Origin: Acidobacteriota bacterium
GTDB lineage: Bacteria; Acidobacteriota; Aminicenantia; Aminicenantales; Saccharicenantaceae
DNA length: 56,361 nt
NCBI GenBank assembly: GCA_029553365.1
Contig: JAKPCG010000083.1
Span: forward strand, 1 to 56,361
Reading direction: 5' to 3'
Shown: positions 23,934-32,389 of the stretch, piece after piece
Position numbering within the stretch: the stretch's first letter is position 1
How the letters are laid out: the number at the start of each line of letters is the position of its first letter
The notes under the pieces: model-generated
Told to the model about the DNA's origin: nothing
Seen by the model: only the letters and a program-made list of their open reading frames with translations
Database searches by the model: none
Program-made: the position numbers and the translations under genes

Positions 23934-24917
23934 ATGAAAAAATTAGCTACAAGACTTTTGCTGATGGCCAGCCTGACTTTTATTACCAGATGGGGCTGGC
24001 TGGGAGCTCAAAATACAACTCGTTACACAGCCACAGAATTAGAAATTAAGGGAATTAAAAATCGTCCATTTTTTTATCGCCCAGTGGCTATGGTTCTTAA
24101 CGAACAGGAGCTTTACCTACTGGAAAGCGGAGATAATAGAATTCGGGTTTTCAATCTGGACGGCATCCAATTAAGAGAGATTGGTCGGAAAGGCAATGGC
24201 CCGGGTGAATTTGACTCTCCTTCCTGTCTGGATGTTAACCAGGGGCAAATTTTTGTGGCTGATACCTTTAACAACCGGATTCAAATATTCAGCAAGGAAG
24301 GGAAAAATCTGGCAGCTTTTAAGGTTCCATCTTTCCCGGAAAATATTGTCTGTCTCAGTGGTAGGGTTCTGGTCGTCTCTTTTCCGGTCAGAAATTTAGA
24401 TGGACCTGAAAAATTGCTCCATGGTTATAAAACTGATGGCACCAGGCTGTGGGCCATCCTGGATTCACAGGCCTCCGGTGACCGGGTATATGATTCATTT
24501 TGTAACCAGATATTCTTAAGGAAAGGGGAAGCGGATACTTTTTATGTTATCTGGAGATATAACAATAGATATATTTTCAAAATTGATAGCCGCGGCGAGA
24601 TCATAAAGAAGATAAAAATCGGCGCAGATTATCCGGTCAAAACTATTAATTTGCCAGGAAAGGAAAAAAGAGTCCTGGAAGGTATCTGCTGGAACGTCGA
24701 TGTTGCCAATCATAACTTTTATCTGATTTCCATGGAAGAGATGGCCGATAAAGATGTTGGGCCGGGCAAAAAAGTTGTAATACTTAACGAAGAAGGAAAC
24801 ATTACCGGTATAATTGATTTCCCTCTGGCTATCAAAAAGCTGGCTGTTAATGGAGATCAAATCTATGCTCTTGATACCGAAGACGAACTTCGTCTTTTTA
24901 AGCTGAATATAAAATGA
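23934..24917 (+). CDS. Secreted six-bladed beta-propeller-like (NHL-type) protein
   Basis: The 327-residue protein (ATG at 23934, AAGGAG nine bases upstream) has an N-terminal signal (MKKLATRLLLMASLTFI, cleavage near LGA or AQN). NHL/YWTD-like blades follow, shown by repeats such as LYLLESGDNRIRVFNLDG, GNGPGEFDSPSCLDVNQGQI, FVADTFNNRIQIFSKEGK and LDTEDELRLFKLN. This is the pattern of the 6-bladed beta-propeller family common in Bacteroidetes and Acidobacteria. There, as I recall, such genes often follow short secreted peptides. The ATG of the next gene overlaps its stop (ATGA). Role unknown; propellers usually bind peptides, glycans or proteins. Confidence 0.82.
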   Translation: MKKLATRLLLMASLTFITRWGWLGAQNTTRYTATELEIKGIKNRPFFYRPVAMVLNEQELYLLESGDNRIRVFNLDGIQLREIGRKGNGPGEFDSPSCLDVNQGQIFVADTFNNRIQIFSKEGKNLAAFKVPSFPENIVCLSGRVLVVSFPVRNLDGPEKLLHGYKTDGTRLWAILDSQASGDRVYDSFCNQIFLRKGEADTFYVIWRYNNRYIFKIDSRGEIIKKIKIGADYPVKTINLPGKEKRVLEGICWNVDVANHNFYLISMEEMADKDVGPGKKVVILNEEGNITGIIDFPLAIKKLAVNGDQIYALDTEDELRLFKLNIK

Positions 24918-25435
24918 ATAATATAATAGGCTGTTTAATTTTAAGTCTTATTATGTGCCGGCCTGGAGGTTTACTGCTATCTTCAGACTTCTTTTATGGA
25001 CAGCAAACAGCGGATCAACATCTTTCTCGCCCAGCCGTCAGAATTTACTCTTCCCTGGAAGAAGTCAGCAGGAATTCATCACAGCCGGTACTGCTGGTTT
25101 TCTTTTCAGTTGTCTGTCATGTTTGCTGGGACGAGTTGTTTGAAATGAAGGATTTTTTAGAAGAATTTTCTTTGCCGGTTCAGCTGGTAGGTGTTTCCAC
25201 CGATGAGAAAGAAGAGCTGGAAAAGTTCGCTGTCCGTTATTCTTTCCCATATCCGATTATTCACGATCTGGAGAAAAAATTGTACAGGCGATACAAAGTC
25301 CGGCTTGAACCGTTCCTGGTAATCCTGGTTGGGAACGAAGCGGTCTATTATGATAATACCCTTCTCGATTATTCTTTAAGAAGAGAAAAAGCCAAGCAGT
25401 TTCTTTTTAGTTTGTCTTCGCCTGATAAAAATTGA
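24914..25435 (+). CDS. Exported thioredoxin-fold (TlpA/redoxin-like) protein with CHVC motif
   Basis: The 173-residue protein has a hydrophobic N-terminus that could be a signal or anchor (residues 1-25, including a Cys at 15). A thioredoxin-like fold follows with active-site VVCHVCWDEL (C-x-x-C at about 67-70), LVGVSTDEKEELEKFAVRY and a cis-Pro-like LEPFLVILV. Redoxins of this kind reduce or oxidise disulfides in the periplasm. It overlaps the propeller gene by four bases. It sits in the same cluster as the four-cysteine protein, so a role in that protein's disulfide state is attractive but unproven. Confidence 0.82.
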   Translation: MNNIIGCLILSLIMCRPGGLLLSSDFFYGQQTADQHLSRPAVRIYSSLEEVSRNSSQPVLLVFFSVVCHVCWDELFEMKDFLEEFSLPVQLVGVSTDEKEELEKFAVRYSFPYPIIHDLEKKLYRRYKVRLEPFLVILVGNEAVYYDNTLLDYSLRREKAKQFLFSLSSPDKN

Positions 25436-25600
25436 AGGTCTGGAGCTGAGGCTCTGCTGCAATTAAGCTTAACGTAACATACGAGCCTGGTCCGACCATC
25501 GAAACCGTTAGGCTTTAAATTTTTAAATTAAAATTTGAAAGCAGGTTTCTGACTACCGGTTGGTTAAGATCTCAAAAAGTTTTTCTTTGGCGGTCAACGG

Positions 25601-25629
25601 TTGATTTTTTGCTTAAAGTGTATTATAAG
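25601..25629 (+). promoter_or_regulatory. Sigma-70 promoter ahead of the structured TonB-receptor leader
   Basis: TTGATT (25601-25606), a 17-base spacer and TATAAG (25624-25629) predict a start near 25637. Upstream, 25436-25600 holds no gene and no motif that I can name. Confidence 0.5.
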
Positions 25630-25636
25630 AACTTCT

Positions 25637-25734
25637 GCTCCGAGCCCACCAGGCTAAAGCCAAAGGCCAGGCCGGCGGGCCGTTAGGGTAAAGCCGGAAA
25701 CGGCTTTGCCTCCCATTAGGAAAGGAGAAGTAAG
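25637..25734 (+). promoter_or_regulatory. Structured 5' leader of the TonB receptor, candidate riboswitch or other cis element
   Basis: The G/C-rich leader of about 98 bases contrasts with its A/T-rich surroundings. It contains GGC-TAAA-GCC near 25653, a GGCC/GGCC arm near 25665-25682, and a seven-base hairpin AAAGCCG-GAAA-CGGCTTT (about 25690-25707). GGG before and CCC after the last hairpin could extend its stem. The element TAAAGCC occurs twice. AGGAAAGGAGAAG, the ribosome binding site, follows directly. I compared it by memory with the common TPP, cobalamin, FMN, glycine and cyclic-di-GMP classes and saw no convincing match. The downstream genes suggest control by a transported nutrient or metal. 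Confidence 0.45.
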
Positions 25735-27675
25735 ATGCTTGCCTCTAAAAAGTTTCCTAAATTTTTATTGACCTGTCTCATTTTCGTCCTATCAATTTCG
25801 CTGGTGACTGCTATCTCTTTTGCTCAGGAAAATACAGACCAGGAAAAGAAGAAGGAAAAAGAAGAGAAGCCGGTCAGAGTAAAAACAGAAGAAATTATGG
25901 TCACGGCCAGCGCTCCTCAGGAAAAACCTCTGGCCACTGTGTCTACCATCGAACCGCAGACCATTCAGCTGCTTAAAACCAAAAATATCTCTGAGGTTCT
26001 GTCTTTTGTCCCCGGGACCCATGTCACCGTTGGGGCTAAGTCAGAATCCCACATCAAGATAAGAGGGCTCGATAATGACAAATCAACGCTCTTACTTGAT
26101 GGTATACCAGTCTATGAACCCTATTATAATATGTATGATCTAAAGACCATTCCCAGTGAGGATATCGATACCATCCAGGTCACCAAGGGTTCCTCTTCTA
26201 TTCTTTACGGGGCAAATACTATGGGCGGAATAGTGGAAGTTTTAACTCGCCGGCCGGAAAAGACCAGTCTGGAGCTTAACTCCCGTTTCAGCCAGAATTC
26301 TACCTTCGATTTCTCCGGCACAGGCACTTTTTATAGTCCAAAATTTGCCTTTAAGTTATCAGCTCTTCATAACGAATCGCAGGGTTATAAATACCGCCAA
26401 TCTGATACGGATATTCTTCTTCCCAATTCCGACTATAAAAACGACTTTTTTAACGGCAAATTTTATTTTTACCCAACCCAGAAAAGTGAAATACTATTAC
26501 AGGCTTCTTATTATGATTCTTCCTATGGTATTCCGCCTGCGACCGCATATTATTCTCCTCGCTACTGGCGCTTTAAAGACTGGGAAAGAACTGTGCTGGG
26601 TCTGGGCGGAACTTTTCCTCTGTTTAAGACCGGAACAATCAAGATAAGAACCTATTATGTAAAATTTTATAATGTTCTTGATGCTTATACTAATTCCTCT
26701 ATGACTACTCTCGACTGGGAATCTATCTATGATAACTATGAGACTGGAGCCTTCATCTTAGGGGCGATACCTCTGGCCAAAAACAACGATTTGCGCTTCA
26801 GTTTGAATGGTCGCTATGAACATGTTGAACAGCAAGGTTCAGCCACTTCCCCCTGGGAATTATACAAGCATCATGTTTATTCAGCAGGAATTGAGGATGA
26901 GTGGCGGCTCACTCCCAGATGGAGTCTAATTGGCGGACTGAGCTTTGATTATTTAAAAAAGCAGGGAGGTAAAGAAAGTAGTTCCGTTAACCCCATCGCC
27001 GGTTTAAAATTTAAAGTCACTAATGAGGCCAATCTCCATTTCTCTTTCTCCCGCAAATCACGTTTCCCCTCAATGCGTTCACTATACAGTACAACCAGCG
27101 GCAACCCCGATCTTAAAGACGAAGTGGGTACGTCTTTCGAGCTCGGAGCTGATTATTCTGGCTGGTTAAACGGCAGTTTGACCGGTTTTACTTCAGATTA
27201 TAAAGACCTGATTTATGTTATTCGCCAGCCCAATGGAACAAAATTATATATTAATGTCGGCGAGGCCCGGATTAGAGGTCTGGAAGCCTATGTCTCCAAA
27301 AGCCTGAAGAATTTTAATTTCCAGGTTAATTATACTTACCTGGATGCTAAAAACCTGACTGATGATCGACCTCTTGATCTTGTTCCTGAGTCTGAAGCCA
27401 GTTTTCTGGCCAGTTACCTCCTGCCAGAAAACTTTAGTCTAACCCTCTGGGTATTAATGACTTCCAGGTCAGAAATTTTGATCAGCTCAAATTCAGTTTC
27501 CGTTCCCGGCTATACAGTAGCCAACCTGTCCTTTGAGAAATATTTAAGAGGCGGATCACTGTTTTTTAGAGTAGAAAACCTGTTTAATAAAGCTTATTAC
27601 ACAGAGCCCGGTTATCCCTGCGCTTGTCGCCGGCTGGAAGCAGGATTTACATTCAGGGTTGGCCCAGCAGACTGA
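25735..27675 (+). CDS. TonB-dependent outer-membrane receptor (siderophore/cofactor/metal type)
   Basis: The 646-residue protein has a signal peptide (cleavage near ISFAQ at about 30) and a charged linker. A TonB box-like EEIMVTASAP follows (about 53), then a plug domain (about 65-170, including SHIKIRGLDNDKSTLLLDGIPVYE cut short here, and QVTKGSSSILYGANTMGGIVEV) and a 22-strand barrel region. The late motif SRKSRFPSMRSLYS with NPDLKDEVGTSFELG is typical of FepA/BtuB-like receptors. The C-terminus does not end in the usual aromatic residue. It sits behind a structured leader and 26 bp ahead of a sulfite-oxidase-fold protein, so its substrate may be a metal or cofactor. The substrate is not shown by sequence. 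Confidence 0.93.
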   Translation: MLASKKFPKFLLTCLIFVLSISLVTAISFAQENTDQEKKKEKEEKPVRVKTEEIMVTASAPQEKPLATVSTIEPQTIQLLKTKNISEVLSFVPGTHVTVGAKSESHIKIRGLDNDKSTLLLDGIPVYEPYYNMYDLKTIPSEDIDTIQVTKGSSSILYGANTMGGIVEVLTRRPEKTSLELNSRFSQNSTFDFSGTGTFYSPKFAFKLSALHNESQGYKYRQSDTDILLPNSDYKNDFFNGKFYFYPTQKSEILLQASYYDSSYGIPPATAYYSPRYWRFKDWERTVLGLGGTFPLFKTGTIKIRTYYVKFYNVLDAYTNSSMTTLDWESIYDNYETGAFILGAIPLAKNNDLRFSLNGRYEHVEQQGSATSPWELYKHHVYSAGIEDEWRLTPRWSLIGGLSFDYLKKQGGKESSSVNPIAGLKFKVTNEANLHFSFSRKSRFPSMRSLYSTTSGNPDLKDEVGTSFELGADYSGWLNGSLTGFTSDYKDLIYVIRQPNGTKLYINVGEARIRGLEAYVSKSLKNFNFQVNYTYLDAKNLTDDRPLDLVPESEASFLASYLLPENFSLTLWVLMTSRSEILISSNSVSVPGYTVANLSFEKYLRGGSLFFRVENLFNKAYYTEPGYPCACRRLEAGFTFRVGPAD

Positions 27676-27701
27676 ATAAACCAGAAATTAGGAGGAGCTA
27701 A

Positions 27702-28742
27702 ATGAAAAAACATCACATTAAGATATCTGTCCTGATTGTTCTGACCCTTATAGGGCTTGGCCTGTCCTGGCCAGCAGCTGCTCAAAATATAAAACCGGCC
27801 GAGAATAACGATTTCTATGATAATGTACCATTCAAAGAACTACCGTTCGATAGTATTGAAATCGCGGGTGAAGTAACTTCTCCTGGCAGATTGAGCTTGA
27901 AAGGCCTGCCTCTGCACCAGGTTATGGTTCGCGAAGCCGTTTTAAATGGTACTGAGACAAAGTTTATTGGTGCCTATGTGTACCAGGGTTATTCCCTGTT
28001 TGATATCCTCAAGGATCAAATCCTGGCCAAAAAAAATAAAGACCAGTTCAGCTCGCCCATTGATTTGATGGTCATAGTGGAAAATAAAAAGGGTGAGCAG
28101 GTAATTTTTAGCTGGGGTGAAATATTTTATCCGACGGTTCTTCATCGCCAGATAATTGGAGTGAAAGTAGCTCCGATTATACCCTCATCCACTGGCGAGA
28201 CCTGGCCACTCCCGACCAACCCCAAAATTGTGGCGGCTAACGACCTTTTTTCTGAGCGCAACCTGGATAGCCCGGTTAAAATCACCGTCAAATCTTTTCC
28301 TCTGGCGATGGCCACAGAAAAAGGCAAAAAACCTTTGTTTTCTCCTCAGATAAAGATTTACATCAAAGGCGAAGAAAAAGGCAGCCTGGACAAATTGCCT
28401 CAGGATACTCTGATTTTAAATCTACCGGCCGTCTTTTTTGGGCGCGGTCAGGGCTTTCACGGAGTCAATTATTTTCAAGGGGTACCCCTGCGATTAGTGC
28501 TTGAAAAATACCTTGGCTCTCAGCCTATAAATTATAGAACCGCTCATCTGGTTATAATCGGAGATGACGGCTATCGGGCAGTCTATACAGCTTCGGAAAT
28601 ATTTAACAGAAATGATAACCAGGAAACTATTATTTGCGATCGAGGCCAGCAGAATGGAGGACGTTTTTCTCTTTTCTCGATAGGTGATTTTTTCTCTGAC
28701 CGGGCCGTTAAAGCTATTAAAGAAATCAGATTCATCGAGTAA
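27702..28742 (+). CDS. Exported protein with two sulfite-oxidase-like (molybdopterin-binding fold) repeats
   Basis: The 346-residue protein has a signal peptide ending near AAAQ (28). Two similar units follow: one around 50-150 (IAGEVTSPGRLSLKGLP, then GYSLFDILKDQI, then VIVENKKGEQVIFSWGEIF) and one around 220-320 (IYIKGEEKGSLDKLP, then GVPLRLVLEKYL, then VIIGDDGYRAVYTASEIF). This is the pattern of the Mo-binding domain of sulfite-oxidase-like proteins, here duplicated and with no evident cofactor-ligating Cys; the only Cys is at about 315 (IICDRGQ). It is co-oriented with the TonB receptor, with AGGAGG at the start. It may bind the receptor's substrate in the periplasm rather than act as an enzyme, which is inference. 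Confidence 0.72.
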   Translation: MKKHHIKISVLIVLTLIGLGLSWPAAAQNIKPAENNDFYDNVPFKELPFDSIEIAGEVTSPGRLSLKGLPLHQVMVREAVLNGTETKFIGAYVYQGYSLFDILKDQILAKKNKDQFSSPIDLMVIVENKKGEQVIFSWGEIFYPTVLHRQIIGVKVAPIIPSSTGETWPLPTNPKIVAANDLFSERNLDSPVKITVKSFPLAMATEKGKKPLFSPQIKIYIKGEEKGSLDKLPQDTLILNLPAVFFGRGQGFHGVNYFQGVPLRLVLEKYLGSQPINYRTAHLVIIGDDGYRAVYTASEIFNRNDNQETIICDRGQQNGGRFSLFSIGDFFSDRAVKAIKEIRFIE

Positions 28743-29080
28743 ACCTGATCTGGACGAAATGGGCTCCTGAGATTAATACTCATTAATACTTTGATACTTT
28801 ATGCTAATTCCTGATTTCTATCTTTCCGAGTCTATTAAGGGCTGGCCCAGACAGGACCGGCAGAGCTGGAATGCTCGAGAGCCAAAATCAAAGGATGGGC
28901 AGTTTTGGGCATAATTGTTCAATCTGTTGGATTGTAAATTGCCATATTTTGTAATTTATTGATATTACATAATTTATATAATCCAAATTTCTGCATCATT
29001 ATCCAAATAATAAACAAAAAATTTAAGACTATTTGCTTATAAGCTATTGATATATAAGAAGATAGGTTTTTGGGCTAAGA
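28743..29080 (+). other. A/T-rich regulatory gap with a candidate enhancer site
   Basis: No gene is seen in this stretch, and 28920-29070 is strongly A/T-rich. It contains an inverted repeat TGTAAT-N8-ATTACA at 28950-28969. That repeat lies about 112-131 bp upstream of a perfect sigma-54 promoter, the usual distance for an activator binding site. The rest shows no further structure that I can support. Confidence 0.5.
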
Positions 29081-29096
29081 TGGCACATAATTTGCA
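29081..29096 (+). promoter_or_regulatory. Sigma-54 (-24/-12) promoter of the Oar-like receptor
   Basis: TGGCAC-ATAAT-TTGCA is a perfect match to the -24/-12 consensus, with the GG (29082-29083) and GC (29094-29095) elements 12 bases apart. The start should lie near 29107. The leader to the receptor TTG at 29272 is about 165 bases, holds a hairpin GCCCC-TAGATAA-GGGGC (29111-29127) and a short reading frame with a near-perfect ribosome binding site. Confidence 0.82.
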
Positions 29097-29181
29097 TGTA
29101 GCACCTGCGAGCCCCTAGATAAGGGGCAAATTACCGGATGCGCTTTATTAAAAACCATTTTATTTTGGAAAAAAGGAGGTG

Positions 29182-29238
29182 ATGGATCAAAGGGGGTTAA
29201 TAATATATCCAATAACTGTAATGGGCTTTAGGGTTTAG
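29182..29238 (+). CDS. Possible 18-codon leader peptide upstream of the Oar-like receptor
   Basis: The ATG at 29182 follows AAAAGGAGGTG, an almost perfect complement to the 16S 3' end. It opens a frame encoding MDQRGLIIYPITVMGFRV with a TAG stop at 29236-29238, about 33 bases before the receptor start. The strength of the ribosome binding site is unusual for a chance ORF. It could be a regulatory upstream frame or simply a spurious site in the leader. Confidence 0.4.
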   Translation: MDQRGLIIYPITVMGFRV

Positions 29239-29271
29239 GGCTTAATAAGAATTAACCAAAAGGAGGAAAAA

Positions 29272-32178
29272 TTGGCAAAAAGAGTTTTAGTGGGGGTAAT
29301 CAGCCTAGTTTTCCTTTTCTGCGGCTTGCTGGTCGCCCAAGTTGTGCAGACCGGGAACCTGGAAGGAACGGTCCGGACAGCTGACGGCGAGCCTTTACCA
29401 GGGGTAACAGTTACGATTACCTCTCCAGCTTTGATCATCGGCAAACAGGCTACTGTGACGAATCAACGGGGTGCTTTCCGGTTTATGGCCTTGCCACCTG
29501 GCACTTACGAGGTGAGGTTCGAACTGGAAGGTTTTCAGCCGGTTATTCAGAAAGATGTGGTTATCAGGGTAGCTCAGACTATAACCGTTGATATCACCAT
29601 GAAGCCAAAAACCATGGAAGAACAGGTAACTGTAGTAGCTGCAGCTCCAAACATTGATAAGCAGAAAACAACTCGTCCAACTAACCTGGATGTGATATAT
29701 CTGAGCAGTTTGCCTGCCACACGTAACCTCGGTACATTCTTTAACATGACTCCAGGTGTCACCGGCGATACAGCACATGGGAGTTCAACCATGGACAATA
29801 CTTATAACCTGGACGGTATTAACATGGTCGATCCAGCTACTGGTGTTCCTAATGTCAACTTCGGTATGGACATTATGGAAGAAATCTCTGTACAGGCCGG
29901 TGGTTTACCAGCCGAATATGGCAGCGTCCGTGGAGCCGTGGTCAACGTGGTCAGCAAGTCCGGTGGAAATAAATTTAGCGGCACGGCCGAATTTTTCCTG
30001 GATCATGAGAAACTAAAGTCTGATAACACCAAGGGGACTCCATTTGAAGGAAGCAAGAGTGGTGCTAAGTATCAAATAGAGCCTGTGGTGACACTGGGTG
30101 GACCCATTGTCAAGGAAAAAGCCTGGTTTTTCACGAACCTTAGCTTTCAGCAAAATGAAAACTTCGTGGCTGGTTATCCTTATGGGGTCGAACCGGGAAA
30201 GGAAAAGCCAGTTAAGACAACGTTACCTTATCCTTTCATTAAATTGAGCTTCCAGCCCAACCAGGAAAATAAATTTTCTTTAACCTATAACTATTCTGAC
30301 CGAAGAACCAACGATAGAGGAGCCAGTCTCTACTATACTGAAGAAGCAACGATTAAACAGACAACACCAACTCATGTCTTAAGTGTTCAGTGGACGAGAG
30401 CTTTTGGTTCAAATCTCTTTACCAACGTCAGATTTGGCATGGTTCTTTTTACCATGAATCTACATGCCAAAAACGATCAGCCAACCTTTGATGATTACGG
30501 ATTACCTCTTGAAAAAATCTGGGGCGGTTACTGGCGAAATAAAGACGACTATACCAGAAATCGGTATCAATTTAATGCTGACGCGACCTATTTCCTTGAT
30601 GATTTTCTGGGAAGCCACGAAATAAAAGGCGGCTTTGAAACTCAGATTGCAAAAACTACCTGGTACGTTTATGGCGTCGGTGATTGGACAAGCGATAACG
30701 GGCTGGAGATCGGCTGCTATTATGACATTAACAATGGAGCCTACGAGGACTGCCTGGTTCTGGTGAATAATGGTTTCAATCGTAAAGACAATATGATTGA
30801 CATCCATGGGTTTCTCCAGGATACCTGGTCAGTCAACAGGCATTTGAATATCAGCCTTGGCGCGAGGTTGGAGTATAACAGTATTGTCTATCCCAAGCAG
30901 AATACAGAAGAAGGTCCCATTACTTTTCAGGGCAAAACTTATGACCGAAGTATTCCCGAGAACACCAAAATGTATAGCTGGCTTAATCTGGCTCCACGCC
31001 TGGGCATCATCTATGATATTCTTGGTGACGGCAAGAATGTTTTCAAAGCCAGTTGGGGCCGCTATATTCTTCCCAACCAAATTGGCTGGATTAACTTAGC
31101 TCATCCTAATGGCTGGTTCGGTTACATCCAGCTTCTCAACCCTGATGGCAGCATTATGTATGATGAAAACGGCAACCCCATGACTATTCCCTGGGCTATG
31201 CCCGGCGGATTCAAGAATGGCGGTGCAGTCATCGGCTATACTGATGCTCAGGGCAAGGAATACAAGCTTAAAGCCGGTTATACTGACGAATTGACAGTTG
31301 CTTTTGAGCGAGAGCTGGCTAAGGACTGGACATTAGCCCTTAGATACATTAAAAAGTGGGACAGAAGACAACCATATATTGTTGATGCCGCTCAACTTGA
31401 CCTGGATAAACTGATGACCAAGGGCGAGCTTGATTGGTCAAAGAACTGGACACCAGTTACCTGTATTGACCCCTATAACAAGAAGCCAATAGTTTTCTAT
31501 GAAAAACAGAACCTTATGGCTCAAGACCTTCACATTATTAATCCTCCAGGGGCTAACAGAGATTATGATGGCTTTGAAGTTTCTGTTGATAAGAGATTTT
31601 CTAAGAATTATTCGATGAATATTTCTTACGTCTGGGCTAAGTCGAGGGGTCTAATCACCACGGCCAGAAATAGTGAATCGCTGGGTGGAGGCGCAGGTTA
31701 CTTTTATTCTGATCCTAACGCCCATACTAATGCCTATGGGAGATTCCCCCTGGAAAGAAGGAATCAGCTGAAGGTTACGGGCGTGGTACGGCTGCCTTTC
31801 GACATAACCCTGAGTGGCTATTTCCGAGCTCTATCTGGAACCAGAACAACCAGAACAATCAATACTACTTATAGAAATATCTATATTCAGGGCACGACGA
31901 CTGCCTTTAGACCCAGACAGGGCAATGTTGGCGTTTACGCTGACCAGAGAGGTTCATGGGGTCTTCCCGACCAATGGCTGCTTGACCTCCATCTGGAAAA
32001 AACAGTTAGAATTAAAGGGACCTACTTCAGCGTCTTTGCTGACTGCTTCAATGTTTTTAATGAAATGATTATCACCGGCATGTATATGGTTTCCAACAAT
32101 CCCAATACTCCTTTCATGCGGCAGACCGGAATCAATGATCCGAGAATTTTCCGTTTAGGCGCCAGGTTCGGGTTCTAA
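29272..32178 (+). CDS. Oar-like TonB-dependent receptor with N-terminal carboxypeptidase-regulatory domain
   Basis: The 968-residue protein starts at a TTG with AAAAGGAGG seven bases upstream. It has a signal peptide (1-23), a CarboxypepD_reg-like domain (about 26-110, GNLEGTVRTADGEPLPGVTVTI cut short here), a TonB box-like EEQVTVVAAAP (about 117), a plug domain (125-235, STMDNTYNLDGINMVDP, EEISVQAGGLPAEYGSVRGA) and a large barrel. It ends in Phe (ARFGF), as expected of outer-membrane barrels. Oar-type receptors import or export large substrates such as proteins or peptides in Myxococcus and relatives. The gene has its own sigma-54 promoter and a strong terminator, so it is a single-gene unit lying between the two small secreted proteins that also have sigma-54 promoters. 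Confidence 0.93.
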   Translation: MAKRVLVGVISLVFLFCGLLVAQVVQTGNLEGTVRTADGEPLPGVTVTITSPALIIGKQATVTNQRGAFRFMALPPGTYEVRFELEGFQPVIQKDVVIRVAQTITVDITMKPKTMEEQVTVVAAAPNIDKQKTTRPTNLDVIYLSSLPATRNLGTFFNMTPGVTGDTAHGSSTMDNTYNLDGINMVDPATGVPNVNFGMDIMEEISVQAGGLPAEYGSVRGAVVNVVSKSGGNKFSGTAEFFLDHEKLKSDNTKGTPFEGSKSGAKYQIEPVVTLGGPIVKEKAWFFTNLSFQQNENFVAGYPYGVEPGKEKPVKTTLPYPFIKLSFQPNQENKFSLTYNYSDRRTNDRGASLYYTEEATIKQTTPTHVLSVQWTRAFGSNLFTNVRFGMVLFTMNLHAKNDQPTFDDYGLPLEKIWGGYWRNKDDYTRNRYQFNADATYFLDDFLGSHEIKGGFETQIAKTTWYVYGVGDWTSDNGLEIGCYYDINNGAYEDCLVLVNNGFNRKDNMIDIHGFLQDTWSVNRHLNISLGARLEYNSIVYPKQNTEEGPITFQGKTYDRSIPENTKMYSWLNLAPRLGIIYDILGDGKNVFKASWGRYILPNQIGWINLAHPNGWFGYIQLLNPDGSIMYDENGNPMTIPWAMPGGFKNGGAVIGYTDAQGKEYKLKAGYTDELTVAFERELAKDWTLALRYIKKWDRRQPYIVDAAQLDLDKLMTKGELDWSKNWTPVTCIDPYNKKPIVFYEKQNLMAQDLHIINPPGANRDYDGFEVSVDKRFSKNYSMNISYVWAKSRGLITTARNSESLGGGAGYFYSDPNAHTNAYGRFPLERRNQLKVTGVVRLPFDITLSGYFRALSGTRTTRTINTTYRNIYIQGTTTAFRPRQGNVGVYADQRGSWGLPDQWLLDLHLEKTVRIKGTYFSVFADCFNVFNEMIITGMYMVSNNPNTPFMRQTGINDPRIFRLGARFGF

Positions 32179-32193
32179 TCTAGAGTAAGCAGT

Positions 32194-32228
32194 AAAGGGA
32201 GCCATGGTGATCATGGCTCCCTTTTTTT
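32194..32228 (+). terminator. Strong intrinsic terminator of the Oar-like receptor gene
   Basis: AAAGGGAGCCATG (32194-32206), loop GTGAT, and CATGGCTCCCTTT form a 13-base stem followed by a T-tract. It lies about 16 bp after the stop codon. Confidence 0.9.
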
Positions 32229-32389
32229 ATGTCAGCTGATTGTCCTCCTGATAATTTCCTGCGGCTGGCCGCTACCTGTCGGCTGTTATAAAAAGGAAAA
32301 TTTTTTGAAAATAGGCTATAATAGTTATGTCAATAGCAAATTATAAGGCTATGATTTTAGGTAAATCTGGATAGACAGTGAGGGAATCA

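Noticed and set aside
25637-25734. Assignment of the leader to a known riboswitch class
   Set aside because: From memory it matched none of the TPP, FMN, cobalamin, glycine, fluoride or cyclic-di-GMP-I patterns, so I only call it a candidate structured leader.
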